Assembly (NCBI GenBank): GCA_034438015.1
Contig: DAOTTD010000230.1
Span: 1 to 64,000, forward strand
Reading direction: 5' to 3'
DNA length: 64,000 nucleotides
Source of the DNA: JACDAE01 sp034438015
GTDB lineage: Bacteria > Chloroflexota > Ktedonobacteria > Ktedonobacterales > Ktedonobacteraceae
Part shown: piece after piece, positions 54,822-64,000 of the stretch
Layout: every line of letters begins with the position of its first letter
Numbering within the stretch: position 1 is the first letter of the stretch
The notes under the pieces: generated by a model
Seen by the model: only the letters and a program-made list of their open reading frames with translations
What the model was told of the DNA's origin: nothing
The model's database searches: none
Made by a program: the position numbers and the translations under genes

Positions 54822-55146
54822 TTCCTGTTACTGTAAACATCGTTTGCCCTGATGTGAATTGCTGGCTCACTTCTTTTAGGAGTGAGCCAGTTTGCTTGAT
54901 ATCACTTTTTATCGACCCGGATGGCGGTTGCAACTTTAGCCTGCACATCGCCTTCCCTCAAGCCCCTCCATCGAACAATAGTAACACGAAGCTGGTCACA
55001 TTACTCCCACATATGCTAATCTAGTCGTGCAAAAGAGTTCTGTTTGTTTGGAGCGGAACTTATGGCAGATCCGTGATATAAAATGTAAGGATTATGTTGT
55101 CTTATTGGATTGGGCACATCTACAACACAAATGGAGGATAGGAACA
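54822..55146. other. mutS2-mscL intergenic region with terminator
   Basis: A terminator at 54862-54897 is formed by a ten-base stem CTGGCTCACT/AGTGAGCCAG and a short T-rich tail. The remainder (54900-55146) shows no gene. Codons in frame with mscL run back to 55027 but lack family sequence. Confidence 0.55.
54862..54897 (+). terminator. Intrinsic terminator of mutS2
   Basis: Perfect ten-base-pair stem with a nine-base loop, followed by TTTGCTT. Confidence 0.75.
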
Positions 55147-55650
55147 TTGAGCGATAATGCATTTGATAGAGCAAGGGATTTTGGCGGGCGCGGCTTCCGC
55201 GCTGGACTGAGCACAATGGGCGATTTTCAGAAGTTTATCTTGCGCGGCAACGTCGTCGACCTGGCCGTTGGCGTTGTAATCGGGGCTGCCTTCAATACTG
55301 TCGTACAGGCTTTCGTCAAAGATATCATCAGTCCTCTTATTCCTGGTGGCAAGAATGGACTGTTCAGTAGCGTGATACCTCTGCCTTATGGACCAGGGCT
55401 GGCGGTGGGCGACCTCATCAATACTATTCTCAGCTTTTTAATTATCGCCGCCGTGGTCTACTTCTTCGTGGTGAAGCCCGTCAACGCCCTCCAGGACGGC
55501 TATAACCGTCTTCACCCGAAGAAGGAAGAGGCACCCACGACGCGCGATTGCCCTTATTGTCTGAGCACCGTACCTCTGATGGCAACGCGCTGTGCCTATT
55601 GTACCTCGCCATTGCCGCCAGCCAATATGCAAGCCCCGCAGATGCGATGA
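55147..55650 (+). CDS. mscL: Large-conductance mechanosensitive channel MscL with zinc-ribbon tail
   Basis: Releases solutes on hypo-osmotic shock. The start is taken as TTG 55147 because GGAGG lies nine bases upstream; the protein then has 167 residues. The N-terminal MGDFQKFILRGNVVDLAVGVVIG region is split by the first transmembrane helix and contains the pore-lining glycines. The second helix is ILSFLIIAAVVYFFVVKPV. The cytoplasmic bundle is replaced by a tail with a zinc ribbon (two C-x2-C pairs, CPYC and CAYC), which makes it longer than common MscL (about 135). The ribbon's role is unknown. Confidence 0.93.
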   Translation: MSDNAFDRARDFGGRGFRAGLSTMGDFQKFILRGNVVDLAVGVVIGAAFNTVVQAFVKDIISPLIPGGKNGLFSSVIPLPYGPGLAVGDLINTILSFLIIAAVVYFFVVKPVNALQDGYNRLHPKKEEAPTTRDCPYCLSTVPLMATRCAYCTSPLPPANMQAPQMR

Positions 55651-55835
55651 CATTGCAGGTAGAGACACTATTCGCAAATTGAGCGTCCCTACCTTTGTAC
55701 TTGTATTGCTTGCATGCGTGTGAGGGCTGGGGGTATACTGCACACAGAAAGTACAATTCGAGTACTGACCAGGAGACACGTCAGGCAACCCGTGTGTATT
55801 GACGGGTCCGATTTATACGGAGGAGAAGACCATCC

Positions 55836-56369
55836 ATGTCGTCGACATCTGAGCCTCTACACCTGGAAGATTGGATACGCGATATTCCAGATTTTCCGCA
55901 GAAAGGCGTCCTGTTTAAGGATATTACTCCCCTACTACAGGACCCTGCTACGTTCCGCGCTGCTATGGAGCGCCTGGCCGCTCACTATACCGGGGCGGGC
56001 ATTCAAACGGTTGTGGGCATTGAGTCGCGCGGCTTTATTTTTGGCGCGCCGCTGGCGTACCTGCTCAACTGCGGCTTCGTGCCCGTGCGTAAGTTCGGGA
56101 AGTTACCCTCGCAGACCGTGAGCGTCGAGTACGCGCTGGAGTACGGTACGAATGTGGTCGAGGTCCACCGCGACGCCATCAAGCCCGGCGAGCGTGTTCT
56201 GATCGTCGACGATCTGTTGGCGACCGGCGGCACGGTGTCAGCGGCGATAGAACTGGTGGAGAAGCTTGGCGGCCATATCGCGGGCATCGCCTTCCTGGTC
56301 GAGCTGACGTTCTTGAAGGGGCGCGAGCAATTGGAGGGCAACGATGTCTTCGCGCTGATCAAGTATTAA
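55836..56369 (+). CDS. apt: Adenine phosphoribosyltransferase
   Basis: Salvages adenine to AMP using PRPP. 177 residues of normal length: DFPQKGVLFKDITPLLQ, the VVGIESRGFIFGAPLAY loop, then the PRPP motif VLIVDDLLATGGT (about 120-132) and the flexible-loop region KFGKLPS. GGAGGAGAAGACC precedes the ATG. It lies between mscL and a convergent nitroreductase, with repeat A3 between them. Together with the nucleoside hydrolase and ribokinase near 6 kb it gives a base-salvage route. Confidence 0.96.
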   Translation: MSSTSEPLHLEDWIRDIPDFPQKGVLFKDITPLLQDPATFRAAMERLAAHYTGAGIQTVVGIESRGFIFGAPLAYLLNCGFVPVRKFGKLPSQTVSVEYALEYGTNVVEVHRDAIKPGERVLIVDDLLATGGTVSAAIELVEKLGGHIAGIAFLVELTFLKGREQLEGNDVFALIKY

Positions 56370-56401
56370 CAGCAGATGCGGTCGACTGAACTCGCCGCTT
56401 G

Positions 56402-56499
56402 AGTAGGGATGGGGCTTGCCCCCATCCGGCCCGGCAAGCGCGATCACGCCTGAGACGGAGTTCTCGGGGAAGCGGATGGGGGCAAGCCCCATCCCTACT
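56402..56499. repeat. Family A inverted repeat, copy A3
   Basis: The best-preserved copy: perfect 27-base arms (56402-56428, 56473-56499) beginning AGTAGGGATGGGGC around a 44-base interior. It lies between the convergent apt and nitroreductase genes, 32 bases after the apt stop and 19 before the end of the other. Confidence 0.9.
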
Positions 56500-56518
56500 G
56501 GTGAACCTGCGTCACTTC

Positions 56519-57088
56519 CTACAACATCCATGTCGTCTTTTCCGCGACGGGCGTGGGACGGCGCTCGGCGCGCGGTATCGCGGGATAGCCGAGATACAGG
56601 AGGGCGACGATGTGGTCCTCCGGCTCAAGGCCCAGCCATTGTTTGACGCGAGGATCATACGCCGCGTCGCCCGTGCGCCACTGCGCGGCCAGCCCCATCT
56701 CCTCGATGGTGAGCAGCATATTTTGGACCGCCGCGGCGACGGCCTCGACGTTCTCGATGTCCAGTACGCCCGGCTGTGTGGGATGGTCCGACGTTACCAC
56801 GATCACGATGGGCGAGCGCAGTGGCTTGTTTCTCTCCTTGTCAAGTATCGTCTGCGTTCTGTCGCTTGTCGTCTCTTCCATGCGCGCCGCCAGCGATGCG
56901 CGCATGATCTCGCCCAGTTCCACACGAGCCTTGCCGCCAAGCACGAAGAAGCGCCACGGCTCCGTTTTATGATGATTGGGCGCGTGCGTCGCGGCCTCAA
57001 GGATGTGTTCGATTTGCTCCCTGGTTGGCTGCTCCCCGGTCATTTTGCCAATGCTGCGTCTCTGTTTGATAGTCTCGAATATGGTCAT
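56519..57088 (-). CDS. Nitroreductase family flavoprotein
   Basis: A 189-residue FMN-dependent oxidoreductase. It starts MTIFETIKQRRSIGKMTGEQ with the FMN-contacting RRSIGK basic motif, then ILEAATHAPNHHKTEPWRFFVL, AAQNMLLTIEEMGLAAQWRTG in two parts and the closing VALLYLGYPA. One-domain enzymes of this type reduce nitro compounds, quinones or enones; the substrate is unknown. It is convergent with apt, and a short gene-free stretch holds its promoter. Confidence 0.92.
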   Translation of the reverse strand: MTIFETIKQRRSIGKMTGEQPTREQIEHILEAATHAPNHHKTEPWRFFVLGGKARVELGEIMRASLAARMEETTSDRTQTILDKERNKPLRSPIVIVVTSDHPTQPGVLDIENVEAVAAAVQNMLLTIEEMGLAAQWRTGDAAYDPRVKQWLGLEPEDHIVALLYLGYPAIPRAERRPTPVAEKTTWML

Positions 57089-57535
57089 GTAACTTTTGCT
57101 TGTCTCTTTCCACTTCTATTGTTTTCTTGATTATAGCAGACGTGCGCAATAAGATTCGTGTTGAGCGTAGAGTGCTTGCTGACCTCAGCAGCAGTAAGTA
57201 CAGAAATCTTTCTTTTGTACTCCCTCTTGTCCTTTTAGTGCTGTGTTCATTTGTGTTCGGTATATTCGGCTTCAATGTCGGGGTAGATAAAGGGAAGGCT
57301 ATAGCAACCCCTATAGTTAACACAAGCGATAATTTGAAACTGCGCCAGCAAAATTACGTAGAAGTGGTATACCATTCGGTTGTGTGAGTGAAAGCGCCTG
57401 GGATGCTCATCGCTTCCCAGTCATGAAGCGGGGTCCACAGCAGTGACGCGGCGCTTTCACTAGCAGCGACGGAGCGGTGTTCACAACTGCATTTGAATAG
57501 CATGACAAAGGTAATATCGATCGAGGAGCCTGACC
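57089..57535. other. Intergenic region with 12-base palindrome and doubtful small ORF
   Basis: A perfect 12-base inverted repeat AGTGAAAGCGCC/GGCGCTTTCACT (57387-57398, 57450-57461) encloses 51 bases. A possible open frame on the plus strand (57100-57387, TTG start) would give a 95-residue protein with one hydrophobic helix, but it has no ribosome site and was not accepted as a gene. Confidence 0.4.
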
Positions 57536-58432
57536 GTGTCTGACCAATATTCTCTTTCTTCGTTTGCTGGCGCGTATGATGTCTATGGGCCTTCCTATGG
57601 TTTTCCGCTTGTTTTCTTGCACGCCGACGCCCTGACGCGCAAGATGTGGCAGCCGCAGATCGATGCACTGGCGAACGCGTTTCGCGTCGTCGTGCTGGAC
57701 CTGCCAGGTCACGGCGTGCTGACGAGGTATACGTTCCGGCTCTCGATGGCGGTACAGGAGGTCGCGCATATCATCACTGAAGAGGTGAAGGGACAGGCGC
57801 TGCTGATTGGCTTCTCGCTAGGTGGCTTTGTGGCGATCGCGCTGGCCCACGAGTATCCAGAACTGCTGGCCGGGCTGGTCCTTGCGGGCTGCAGTCTGGA
57901 TACGCAGGGTATGAACGAGGCGCTGCTCAAGGTAAAGGGGACGCTGCTTTCAAAGGGCGCTGCGCCCATCGAGCGCCTGGTGTCTGGCGTCACCGAAAGG
58001 GCGCTGCGCAGGCTCTATCCCGCGCAGGCCGAGAATCCGCTGCTCAACGCCGGCGCGTACTGGCGGGGAGCTGGCGAGGCCTGGCAGGAGTGCGCGGGCA
58101 AAGATTTCCGCGCCATACTGCATACCTACCACGGTCCCGTCCTCATCCTCAACGGAGAGAACGACGGGAATAGCCGCAAGAGCGAAGACGTGCTGCTCTC
58201 GGCAGCCTCCCACGAGAATATTCGTGTCGAGACTCTCGCGCATGCAGGCCATATGTGCAATATAGATCAGCCACGCGCCTTTAACGACGCCCTGCGCAGC
58301 TTCACGCAGGCCGATATGTATCACTCCTATCACTACGGCTACCAGGGCAACAAAGAGACGAGCGAGCGCCAGACGTATTATTTTGAGCCACCACAAATGC
58401 CACCTGCGGAAGAAGATACGCCGGAAGGATAG
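57536..58432 (+). CDS. Alpha/beta-hydrolase fold protein
   Basis: 298 residues. A GTG start at 57536 has GAGGAG eight bases before it. The hydrolase core is clear: GFPLVFLHADAL (oxyanion region), VVLDLPGHGVL, nucleophile elbow GFSLGGFVAIALAHEYPE (Ser in GFSLGG), the acid near LILNGENDGNSR, and the catalytic His in LAHAGHMCNIDQP. The C-terminus has a Tyr/His/Pro-rich tail of 40 residues beyond the fold. Substrate unknown. No partner gene is adjacent. Confidence 0.88.
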   Translation: MSDQYSLSSFAGAYDVYGPSYGFPLVFLHADALTRKMWQPQIDALANAFRVVVLDLPGHGVLTRYTFRLSMAVQEVAHIITEEVKGQALLIGFSLGGFVAIALAHEYPELLAGLVLAGCSLDTQGMNEALLKVKGTLLSKGAAPIERLVSGVTERALRRLYPAQAENPLLNAGAYWRGAGEAWQECAGKDFRAILHTYHGPVLILNGENDGNSRKSEDVLLSAASHENIRVETLAHAGHMCNIDQPRAFNDALRSFTQADMYHSYHYGYQGNKETSERQTYYFEPPQMPPAEEDTPEG

Positions 58433-58560
58433 GTGCGAAATTGCTCCCTTGCAAATTTATATCGAATATGGTATAAATTGGGTGCAGAGCAAAGACTAGC
58501 TGACTGGAAACTGAGGGGAGAGGGACATAAGCAAGTTAAAGGAACAAAAGGAGAGAGCTA

Positions 58561-58848
58561 ATGGAACAGGATTTTCTTGACGAAATGATCGAAGAGTCGA
58601 CAAAAAGGAACCCCGAGTTCCCCTCTCTTATGGAAGAAGCACGTCAGCGACGAATATTGTTGAAAAGCCTGGCTGCTTTGCGCGTTCATGCTCGCATTTC
58701 ACAGCAGACGGTGGCAAGGCGGGTAAGAACTTCACAACCGGCTATTGCACGACTGGAGGCTGGCGTTATTGACCCTCGTCTATCGACCATACAGCGCTAT
58801 GCGGCAAGCATCGGAAAGCGAGTGGAGTGGACACTGGTTGATGCCTGA
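58561..58848 (+). CDS. XRE-family HTH protein (HigA-like)
   Basis: A 95-residue regulator. The C-terminal part is an XRE helix-turn-helix: SQQTVARRVRTSQPAIARLE, then DPRLSTIQRYAASIGKRVEW. The N-terminal EEARQRRILLKSLAAL helix occurs in HigA-type antitoxins. AAAGGAGAGAGCTA precedes the ATG. HigB toxin genes usually lie directly upstream, but only 128 bases separate it from the hydrolase gene and no toxin is seen, so it is an orphan antitoxin-like regulator. Confidence 0.8.
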   Translation: MEQDFLDEMIEESTKRNPEFPSLMEEARQRRILLKSLAALRVHARISQQTVARRVRTSQPAIARLEAGVIDPRLSTIQRYAASIGKRVEWTLVDA

Positions 58849-58918
58849 ATCTGTTAAGCAAAAGGAGAGAATAAAGCATAATGGCTTCTATCCTCTCCTT
58901 TTTGTTTACCGGCGAACC

Positions 58919-60163
<1,245 letters not shown>

Positions 60164-60164
60164 A

Positions 60165-61580
60165 TTATTCCTCTTCTTCCTCCGCCAGCGTGACGGAATT
60201 GGGACCGACCAGGGCGTTAATCGCCGTTTTAAAGCTACTGCTGCGCCGTTTCCATATGCTCTGTGCCGTCTCCAGCCGCTGCCGGGCCTGCGCGAGTCCG
60301 AGATTGCCCGCGCCGCCCAGATGGTTGCGCGCGTGCAGGCGTTCGACAAGCTGTTCTTTACTCTCGATGGGCAGTGGCTGCTGGCGATCCAGCAGGGCCG
60401 TGACTTCAGCGCCGACGATGCGGTACGCGTCGCGGAACGGCAGGCCAGCGGTCTGCGCCAGTTCGTAAGCGCGATCGGTGGCGAACAGTTCGAAGCTGCA
60501 GGCGGCGAGGGCGCGCTCGTCGTTGACCTGGATGTTCTCGATGACGAGTGTGCAGATCTCCAGGCTATCCCTTACGATGTCCAGTGCCTCCATAAAGGGG
60601 CGCTTGGTCTCCTGGTAGTCCATGTTGTAGCCCGAGGGGAGGCCACTGACGATGCCCAGAATCTGTTGTTGCAGCGCCAGCAGCGTCTGTGTGCGGGCGC
60701 GTACCAGCTCCATGATGTCCAGGTTGCGCTTCTGTGGCATGATGCTGCTCCCCGTGCACAGCTCCTGCGGAATGCGGAAGAAGCCATACTCGGCGGTCGA
60801 GAAGAGCAGGATATCCTGCGCCATCTTGCTCAGGTCGAGCATGATCTGTGCCAGCGCCTGCACGATTGCCGCCTCCACCTTGCCACGACTGTTCTGTACG
60901 TAGATGACGTTGTTCTGCACGCGCGCGAAGCCTAGCGTATCGGCGACGAACTGACGATCGATCGGCAAGGGAACGCCGTAGCCCGCTGCCGAGCCGAGCG
61001 GTGACTGGTCGTTGAGCACGTAGGCGGCTGAGAGCAGTTGTTCGTCGTCGAGCAGCGCCTCCGCGAGGCCGGCGCTCCACAGACCGAACGACGAGAGCAT
61101 CGCCCGCTGCATATGCGTGTAGCCAGGCATGGGCGTATCTTTGTGCTCCTCTGAGAACGTCAGCAACGCGCAGCACAGCGCCGAGAGCCTGCTGCTGACG
61201 GCGAAGAGCTGCTCTTTGCCGTACAGGCGCAGGTCGAGCAGCACCTGGTCGTTGCGCGAACGGGCGGTGTGAATCTTCTTGCCTGCCGCACCTGTTGTAG
61301 TAGCCAGGTAGTTCTCGATGCTGGTATGGACATCTTCATCGGAGGGCTGCACCGTAAATGCGTGCGTGGCCTCCAGCGCTAGAATGTTGCAAAGGGCGTG
61401 GTGGAGCGTCTCATGCTCGTCCTCGTTCAGCACGCCGATGCGTCTGAGCATAGCGACGTGGGCGAGCGAGCCCCACACGTCGTGCCGGATCAGGCGCGTA
61501 TCGAGGGCGCTGTTCTGCGCGGCCTCGTAGCGCTCGACCTGGGCATTCACGCTATAGCCCTTCTGCCATAGTTTGGTCAT
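60165..61580 (-). CDS. argH: Argininosuccinate lyase
   Basis: Splits argininosuccinate to arginine and fumarate. 471 residues: MTKLWQKGYSVNAQVERYEA at the start, TARSRNDQVLLDLRLYGKE, GYTHMQRAM, and the lyase signature GSSIMPQKRN, with the flexible C-terminal LGGAGNLGLAQARQRLE. The catalytic Ser lies in the signature loop. GGAG precedes the ATG by eight bases. It is first in an argH-argG operon, the reverse of the common argG-argH order, and a T-box leader controls it. Confidence 0.96.
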   Translation of the reverse strand: MTKLWQKGYSVNAQVERYEAAQNSALDTRLIRHDVWGSLAHVAMLRRIGVLNEDEHETLHHALCNILALEATHAFTVQPSDEDVHTSIENYLATTTGAAGKKIHTARSRNDQVLLDLRLYGKEQLFAVSSRLSALCCALLTFSEEHKDTPMPGYTHMQRAMLSSFGLWSAGLAEALLDDEQLLSAAYVLNDQSPLGSAAGYGVPLPIDRQFVADTLGFARVQNNVIYVQNSRGKVEAAIVQALAQIMLDLSKMAQDILLFSTAEYGFFRIPQELCTGSSIMPQKRNLDIMELVRARTQTLLALQQQILGIVSGLPSGYNMDYQETKRPFMEALDIVRDSLEICTLVIENIQVNDERALAACSFELFATDRAYELAQTAGLPFRDAYRIVGAEVTALLDRQQPLPIESKEQLVERLHARNHLGGAGNLGLAQARQRLETAQSIWKRRSSSFKTAINALVGPNSVTLAEEEEE

Positions 61581-61631
61581 AGCTTCTTACATCTCCTTCA
61601 ACGAAAGGGGTTATGGAAGGAGATGGGCATG

Positions 61632-61957
61632 AAAAAACTCCCATCCCTTCCGCGAACATTGAAGGGACGAGAGCGTAGGAGCTGCTTAATCTGCCCTATC
61701 ACACCCGTGGTGCCACCCTACTTGTCTTTCTTGGAGACCCGCCGTACAACACTGTATGCAGGTGGAAAGACCTCTTTTCAACGGTTATATGCTGCGTGGG
61801 AACCATCCACCCGTCCTACTTGCCTTCGCTATCCACGCGAAAGCTTTCTTCGGTCGGCCACTCGCGAACGCGTTCCGAGGGTGCATCGCCATTCCGAACT
61901 TTCACTCTGCTTCGGATCGCTGTCGGTTGCTGCTCTCGTACTCTTTCGCTCAACGCG
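61632..61957 (-). promoter_or_regulatory. T-box leader of argHG
   Basis: On the minus strand the T-box bulge AGGGTGGCACCACG lies at 61719-61706. An intrinsic terminator (CCCTTC/GAAGGG followed by six T at 61637-61632) lies between it and argH. Stem I begins with the GCGTT/AACGC base stem near 61956 and has the AGTA motif and GTGAAAG distal loop. Aligned to the serS leader, the specifier position reads TGC (61885-61883), followed by ACC. TGC is a Cys codon, which does not fit arginine genes; a shifted reading gives GAT (Asp, a substrate of ArgG). The class is sure, the tRNA identity is not. Confidence 0.85.
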
Positions 61958-62296
61958 GGTCAGTCTTCTGATCTCTAAGTTCTGTATAGAGTAAAGGATA
62001 ACAGCCGTGGGCGGGAATGTCAATTCTCTAACTATCTATTTCGTGATGGACACTATGACCATGCGTGCTGTATCTCGCTCTATTGCTTCGGCGAGTTGAC
62101 GAGCTTTCACTCGAAAAGTGCCAGAGGAAAAGCCACAGTGCAAGAGAGAGGATCAGGCTCACTCCACTAAGTGATTTTAGAAAATCCTTTCTTTTGGCTC
62201 TCCTATTTTGTCGATTCGTCTGTCTCCCATTCGTCATAGATATGAAGAAACGGAACAGTCCGTTCTTCTCATACAGAACACAGGAGGATTTTTGAT
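61958..62296. other. Divergent intergenic region
   Basis: About 340 bases between the arg T-box and the YCII gene. It contains the presumed divergent promoters. No gene or strong repeat was seen. Confidence 0.4.
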
Positions 62297-62644
62297 ATGC
62301 GCTACATGATGTTGATCTACGGGGTTGAGCCTACATCCGCGCCGAGCCAGGCCGAACAGGAGGCCGAGATGAACGCATACAATGAGTTCGGTCGCGAAGT
62401 CACTGAACGCGGTGCTATGCTGGGCGGAGAGGCGCTCCATCCTATCAGTACCGCTACGACCGTGCGCGTGCGCGATGGGAAGGTGCTGACGACCGATGGT
62501 CCCTTCGCTGAAACGAAGGAGCAACTGGGCGGCTTTTACCTGCTAAAATGTAAGGACATCGACGAAGCTATTGAGTTCGCCGCTAAAATTCCTGGAGCGC
62601 GCCATGGCTCTATCGAGATTCGTCCCGTTATGGAGTTTGAATAA
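62297..62644 (+). CDS. YCII (DGPF)-domain protein
   Basis: 115 residues of the YCII/DGPF family: MRYMMLIYGVEP, the later motif TTDGPFAETKEQLGGFYLL with DGPF, and a C-terminal AKIPGARHGSIEIRPV. Such proteins are the usual neighbours of ECF42-type sigma factors. GGAGGATTTTTGAT precedes the ATG. It lies 70 bases before the sigma-factor gene on the same strand and likely forms its operon partner. No enzymatic activity is known. Confidence 0.92.
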   Translation: MRYMMLIYGVEPTSAPSQAEQEAEMNAYNEFGREVTERGAMLGGEALHPISTATTVRVRDGKVLTTDGPFAETKEQLGGFYLLKCKDIDEAIEFAAKIPGARHGSIEIRPVMEFE

Positions 62645-62714
62645 TCTGACTGCCCAGGTTCTGTCGTCTCATTACCTGTAGTGTGAGACGGCGAAATCTC
62701 GTCTCGGGAGGCAT

Positions 62715-63959
62715 ATGCAAAACCAGCACGTTCATCAGACGATAGAAAGTACCTTTCGCCGGGAGGCAGGGCGTGTGCGGGCCGCTCTGCTCAGCAGCCT
62801 GCACGATTTCGAACTCGTCGAGGACGTGCTGCAAGAGGCCTTTCTTGTCGCTATGGAACGCTGGCCTCTTGACGGAATACCGCATAATCCGCCCGCATGG
62901 CTGCTAACTACCGCACGACGCAAAGCCATCGACCGCCTGCGTCGTGCCAGCGTGCTTGCTCGTAAGCAGGAACTGCTGCTCGCCGAACTGGAGCAATCTA
63001 CAACGACTCTGACAGATCCATTTCCAGATGAGCGGCTGAAATTGATCTTTGCCTGCTGCCATCCCGCGCTGAACATGGAAGCGCGCGTCGCTCTGACTCT
63101 GCACACGCTGGGAGGATTGACGACTCCGGAGATTGCAGCCGCCTTCTTAGTCCCGGAATCGACGATGGCGCAGCGCCTGGTACGTGCCAAACGCAAGATC
63201 CGCGACGCCGGTATCCCCTACGCCATCCCGCCCGCCGACCAGCTCACTGAGCGGCTCGACGGTGTACTCGCGGTCCTCTATCTGATCTTCAACGCTGGCT
63301 ATACTGCCAGCCTCGGCGATAAGCTGATTCGCTACGACCTGTGCGCAGAGGCTATCCGCCTCAGCCGTGCCCTTGCCATGCTTCTCCCCGAAGAGCCGGA
63401 AGTGCTCGGCCTCACCGCCCTCATGCTGCTGCACGATGCGCGACGTACCGCCAGGGTGAGCGCTCAGGGCGAGATGATCACGTTGGAAGAGCAAGACCGA
63501 ACGTTGTGGGATAGGGCACAGATCGCGGAGGGAGCCGCACTACTGGAGCAGGCGCTTCTCATGCACTCTCCCGGTTCTTATCAGATTCAGGCCGCTATCA
63601 GCGCCCTGCATTCACAGGCTCCCCGACCCGAAGAGACCGACTGGCTGCAGATCGCCATGCTCTACGGCGAACTGCTCAAAAGAAACAACTCGTTGGTGAT
63701 CAAGCTGAACTGGGCGGTTGCCCTTGCTATGGCGAGCGAGCCAGCACGCGGCCTCTCCGTCCTGGCCGAACTAGACGCTACGGGAAGCCTGCAGCGCTAC
63801 TACCTGTTCCACGCCGCCCGCGCCGACCTGTTGCGCCGCGCGGAAGACTGGCAGGCCGCCCACGACGCCTACCTGAGAGCACTCGATCTCGTACAGAACT
63901 CGGTCGAGCGCGCTTTTTTGCAGCGGCGCATCGAGGAGGTACGAGCGAAATTGCAGTAG
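62715..63959 (+). CDS. ECF42-type RNA polymerase sigma factor
   Basis: 414 residues. An N-terminal sigma-70 region 2 (HDFELVEDVLQEAFLVAMERW split by the region boundary) and region 4 (TTPEIAAAFLVPESTMAQRL, then VRAKRKIRDAGIPYA) are followed by a long C-terminal SnoaL/TPR-like extension with AVLYLIFNAGYTA and QIQAAISALHSQA. The extension and the DGPF partner gene just upstream fit group ECF42. Such sigma factors lack a classical anti-sigma; the C-terminal domain may regulate activity. GGGAGG lies about eight bases before the ATG. Confidence 0.92.
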   Translation: MQNQHVHQTIESTFRREAGRVRAALLSSLHDFELVEDVLQEAFLVAMERWPLDGIPHNPPAWLLTTARRKAIDRLRRASVLARKQELLLAELEQSTTTLTDPFPDERLKLIFACCHPALNMEARVALTLHTLGGLTTPEIAAAFLVPESTMAQRLVRAKRKIRDAGIPYAIPPADQLTERLDGVLAVLYLIFNAGYTASLGDKLIRYDLCAEAIRLSRALAMLLPEEPEVLGLTALMLLHDARRTARVSAQGEMITLEEQDRTLWDRAQIAEGAALLEQALLMHSPGSYQIQAAISALHSQAPRPEETDWLQIAMLYGELLKRNNSLVIKLNWAVALAMASEPARGLSVLAELDATGSLQRYYLFHAARADLLRRAEDWQAAHDAYLRALDLVQNSVERAFLQRRIEEVRAKLQ

Positions 63960-63964
63960 GTTTG

Positions 63965-64000
63965 GTAACTCTTCAGGACTCATCAGCGTCCGTGCGACCT
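63965..64000 (+). mobile_element. Family B element end, copy B3 (cut by window)
   Basis: Just after the sigma-factor stop codon the sequence GGTAACTCTTCAGGACTCATCAGCG begins, split here as a GTAAC-nnn-TCAG terminal repeat and the GACTCATCAGCG subterminal block shared with B1. It runs off the window end, so its core and second end are not visible. Confidence 0.6.

Noticed and set aside
57100..57387. Possible 95-residue membrane protein
   Set aside because: TTG start without ribosome site; composition not distinctive; left as doubtful.

Overview
The window looks like chromosome of a filamentous, sporulating Chloroflexota bacterium of the class Ktedonobacteria. This is inferred from the mix of zinc-ribbon and FHA proteins, a Ser/Thr kinase with an extracellular beta-sandwich domain, tRNA-sensing T-box leaders, a PrkA/YhbH/SpoVR cluster, an ECF sigma factor paired with a YCII protein, and a MutS2 gene preceded by an IS200/IS605 relic. 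No taxonomic search could be run. No rRNA, tRNA, CRISPR array or prophage was recognised.

Layout. Positions 1-7.2 kb (minus strand): 3'-truncated serS behind a T-box; a membrane Ser/Thr kinase and a zinc-ribbon protein sharing one C-terminal domain; a MIP18-type protein; and a nucleoside hydrolase-ribokinase pair. 7.2-14.5 kb: a small LuxR regulator, a metallophosphoesterase remnant, a DUF5063 protein, a large Dna2-like nuclease-helicase, a DUF711 protein and a GAF protein. 14.5-20.4 kb: universal stress protein, ClpS, a two-subunit CoA-transferase, RpiB and DnaA. 20.7-26.1 kb (plus): lipoprotein, then FHA protein, CrtI-like oxidoreductase and MurA. 26-31 kb: accessory stretch with an AT-rich region, an excisionase-like HTH protein, an orphan adenine methyltransferase, long palindromes and a receiver-like protein. 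31-37.5 kb: SAM hydroxide adenosyltransferase, then prkA-yhbH-spoVR behind a long leader. 37.5-44.7 kb: orphan antitoxin, two DUF488 proteins with a probable dual-OB protein, a membrane protein, DUF2203-prmC, and a WecA/TagO-like transferase. 44.7-64 kb: uvrA, lepB, zinc-ribbon and membrane proteins, mutS2, mscL, apt, nitroreductase, hydrolase, XRE protein, argHG behind a second T-box, and YCII plus an ECF sigma factor.

Most striking are two families of palindromic elements. Family B (156-160 bp; two whole copies and one cut by the window end) has 12-bp terminal inverted repeats, two conserved subterminal hairpins, and a central 28-30 bp perfect palindrome whose sequence differs completely between copies. 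One copy is flanked by an exact 8-bp duplication, so it behaves as a non-autonomous mobile element. Family A (about 98 bp; three copies) sits each time between the 3' ends of convergent genes and supplies or overlaps stop codons in two of the three cases.

Functional themes are cell-wall synthesis (MurA with Asp in place of the catalytic Cys, WecA/TagO-like enzyme), nucleoside salvage (nucleoside hydrolase, ribokinase, Apt), arginine synthesis, DNA repair (UvrA, MutS2, Dna2-like), and stress or sporulation signalling.
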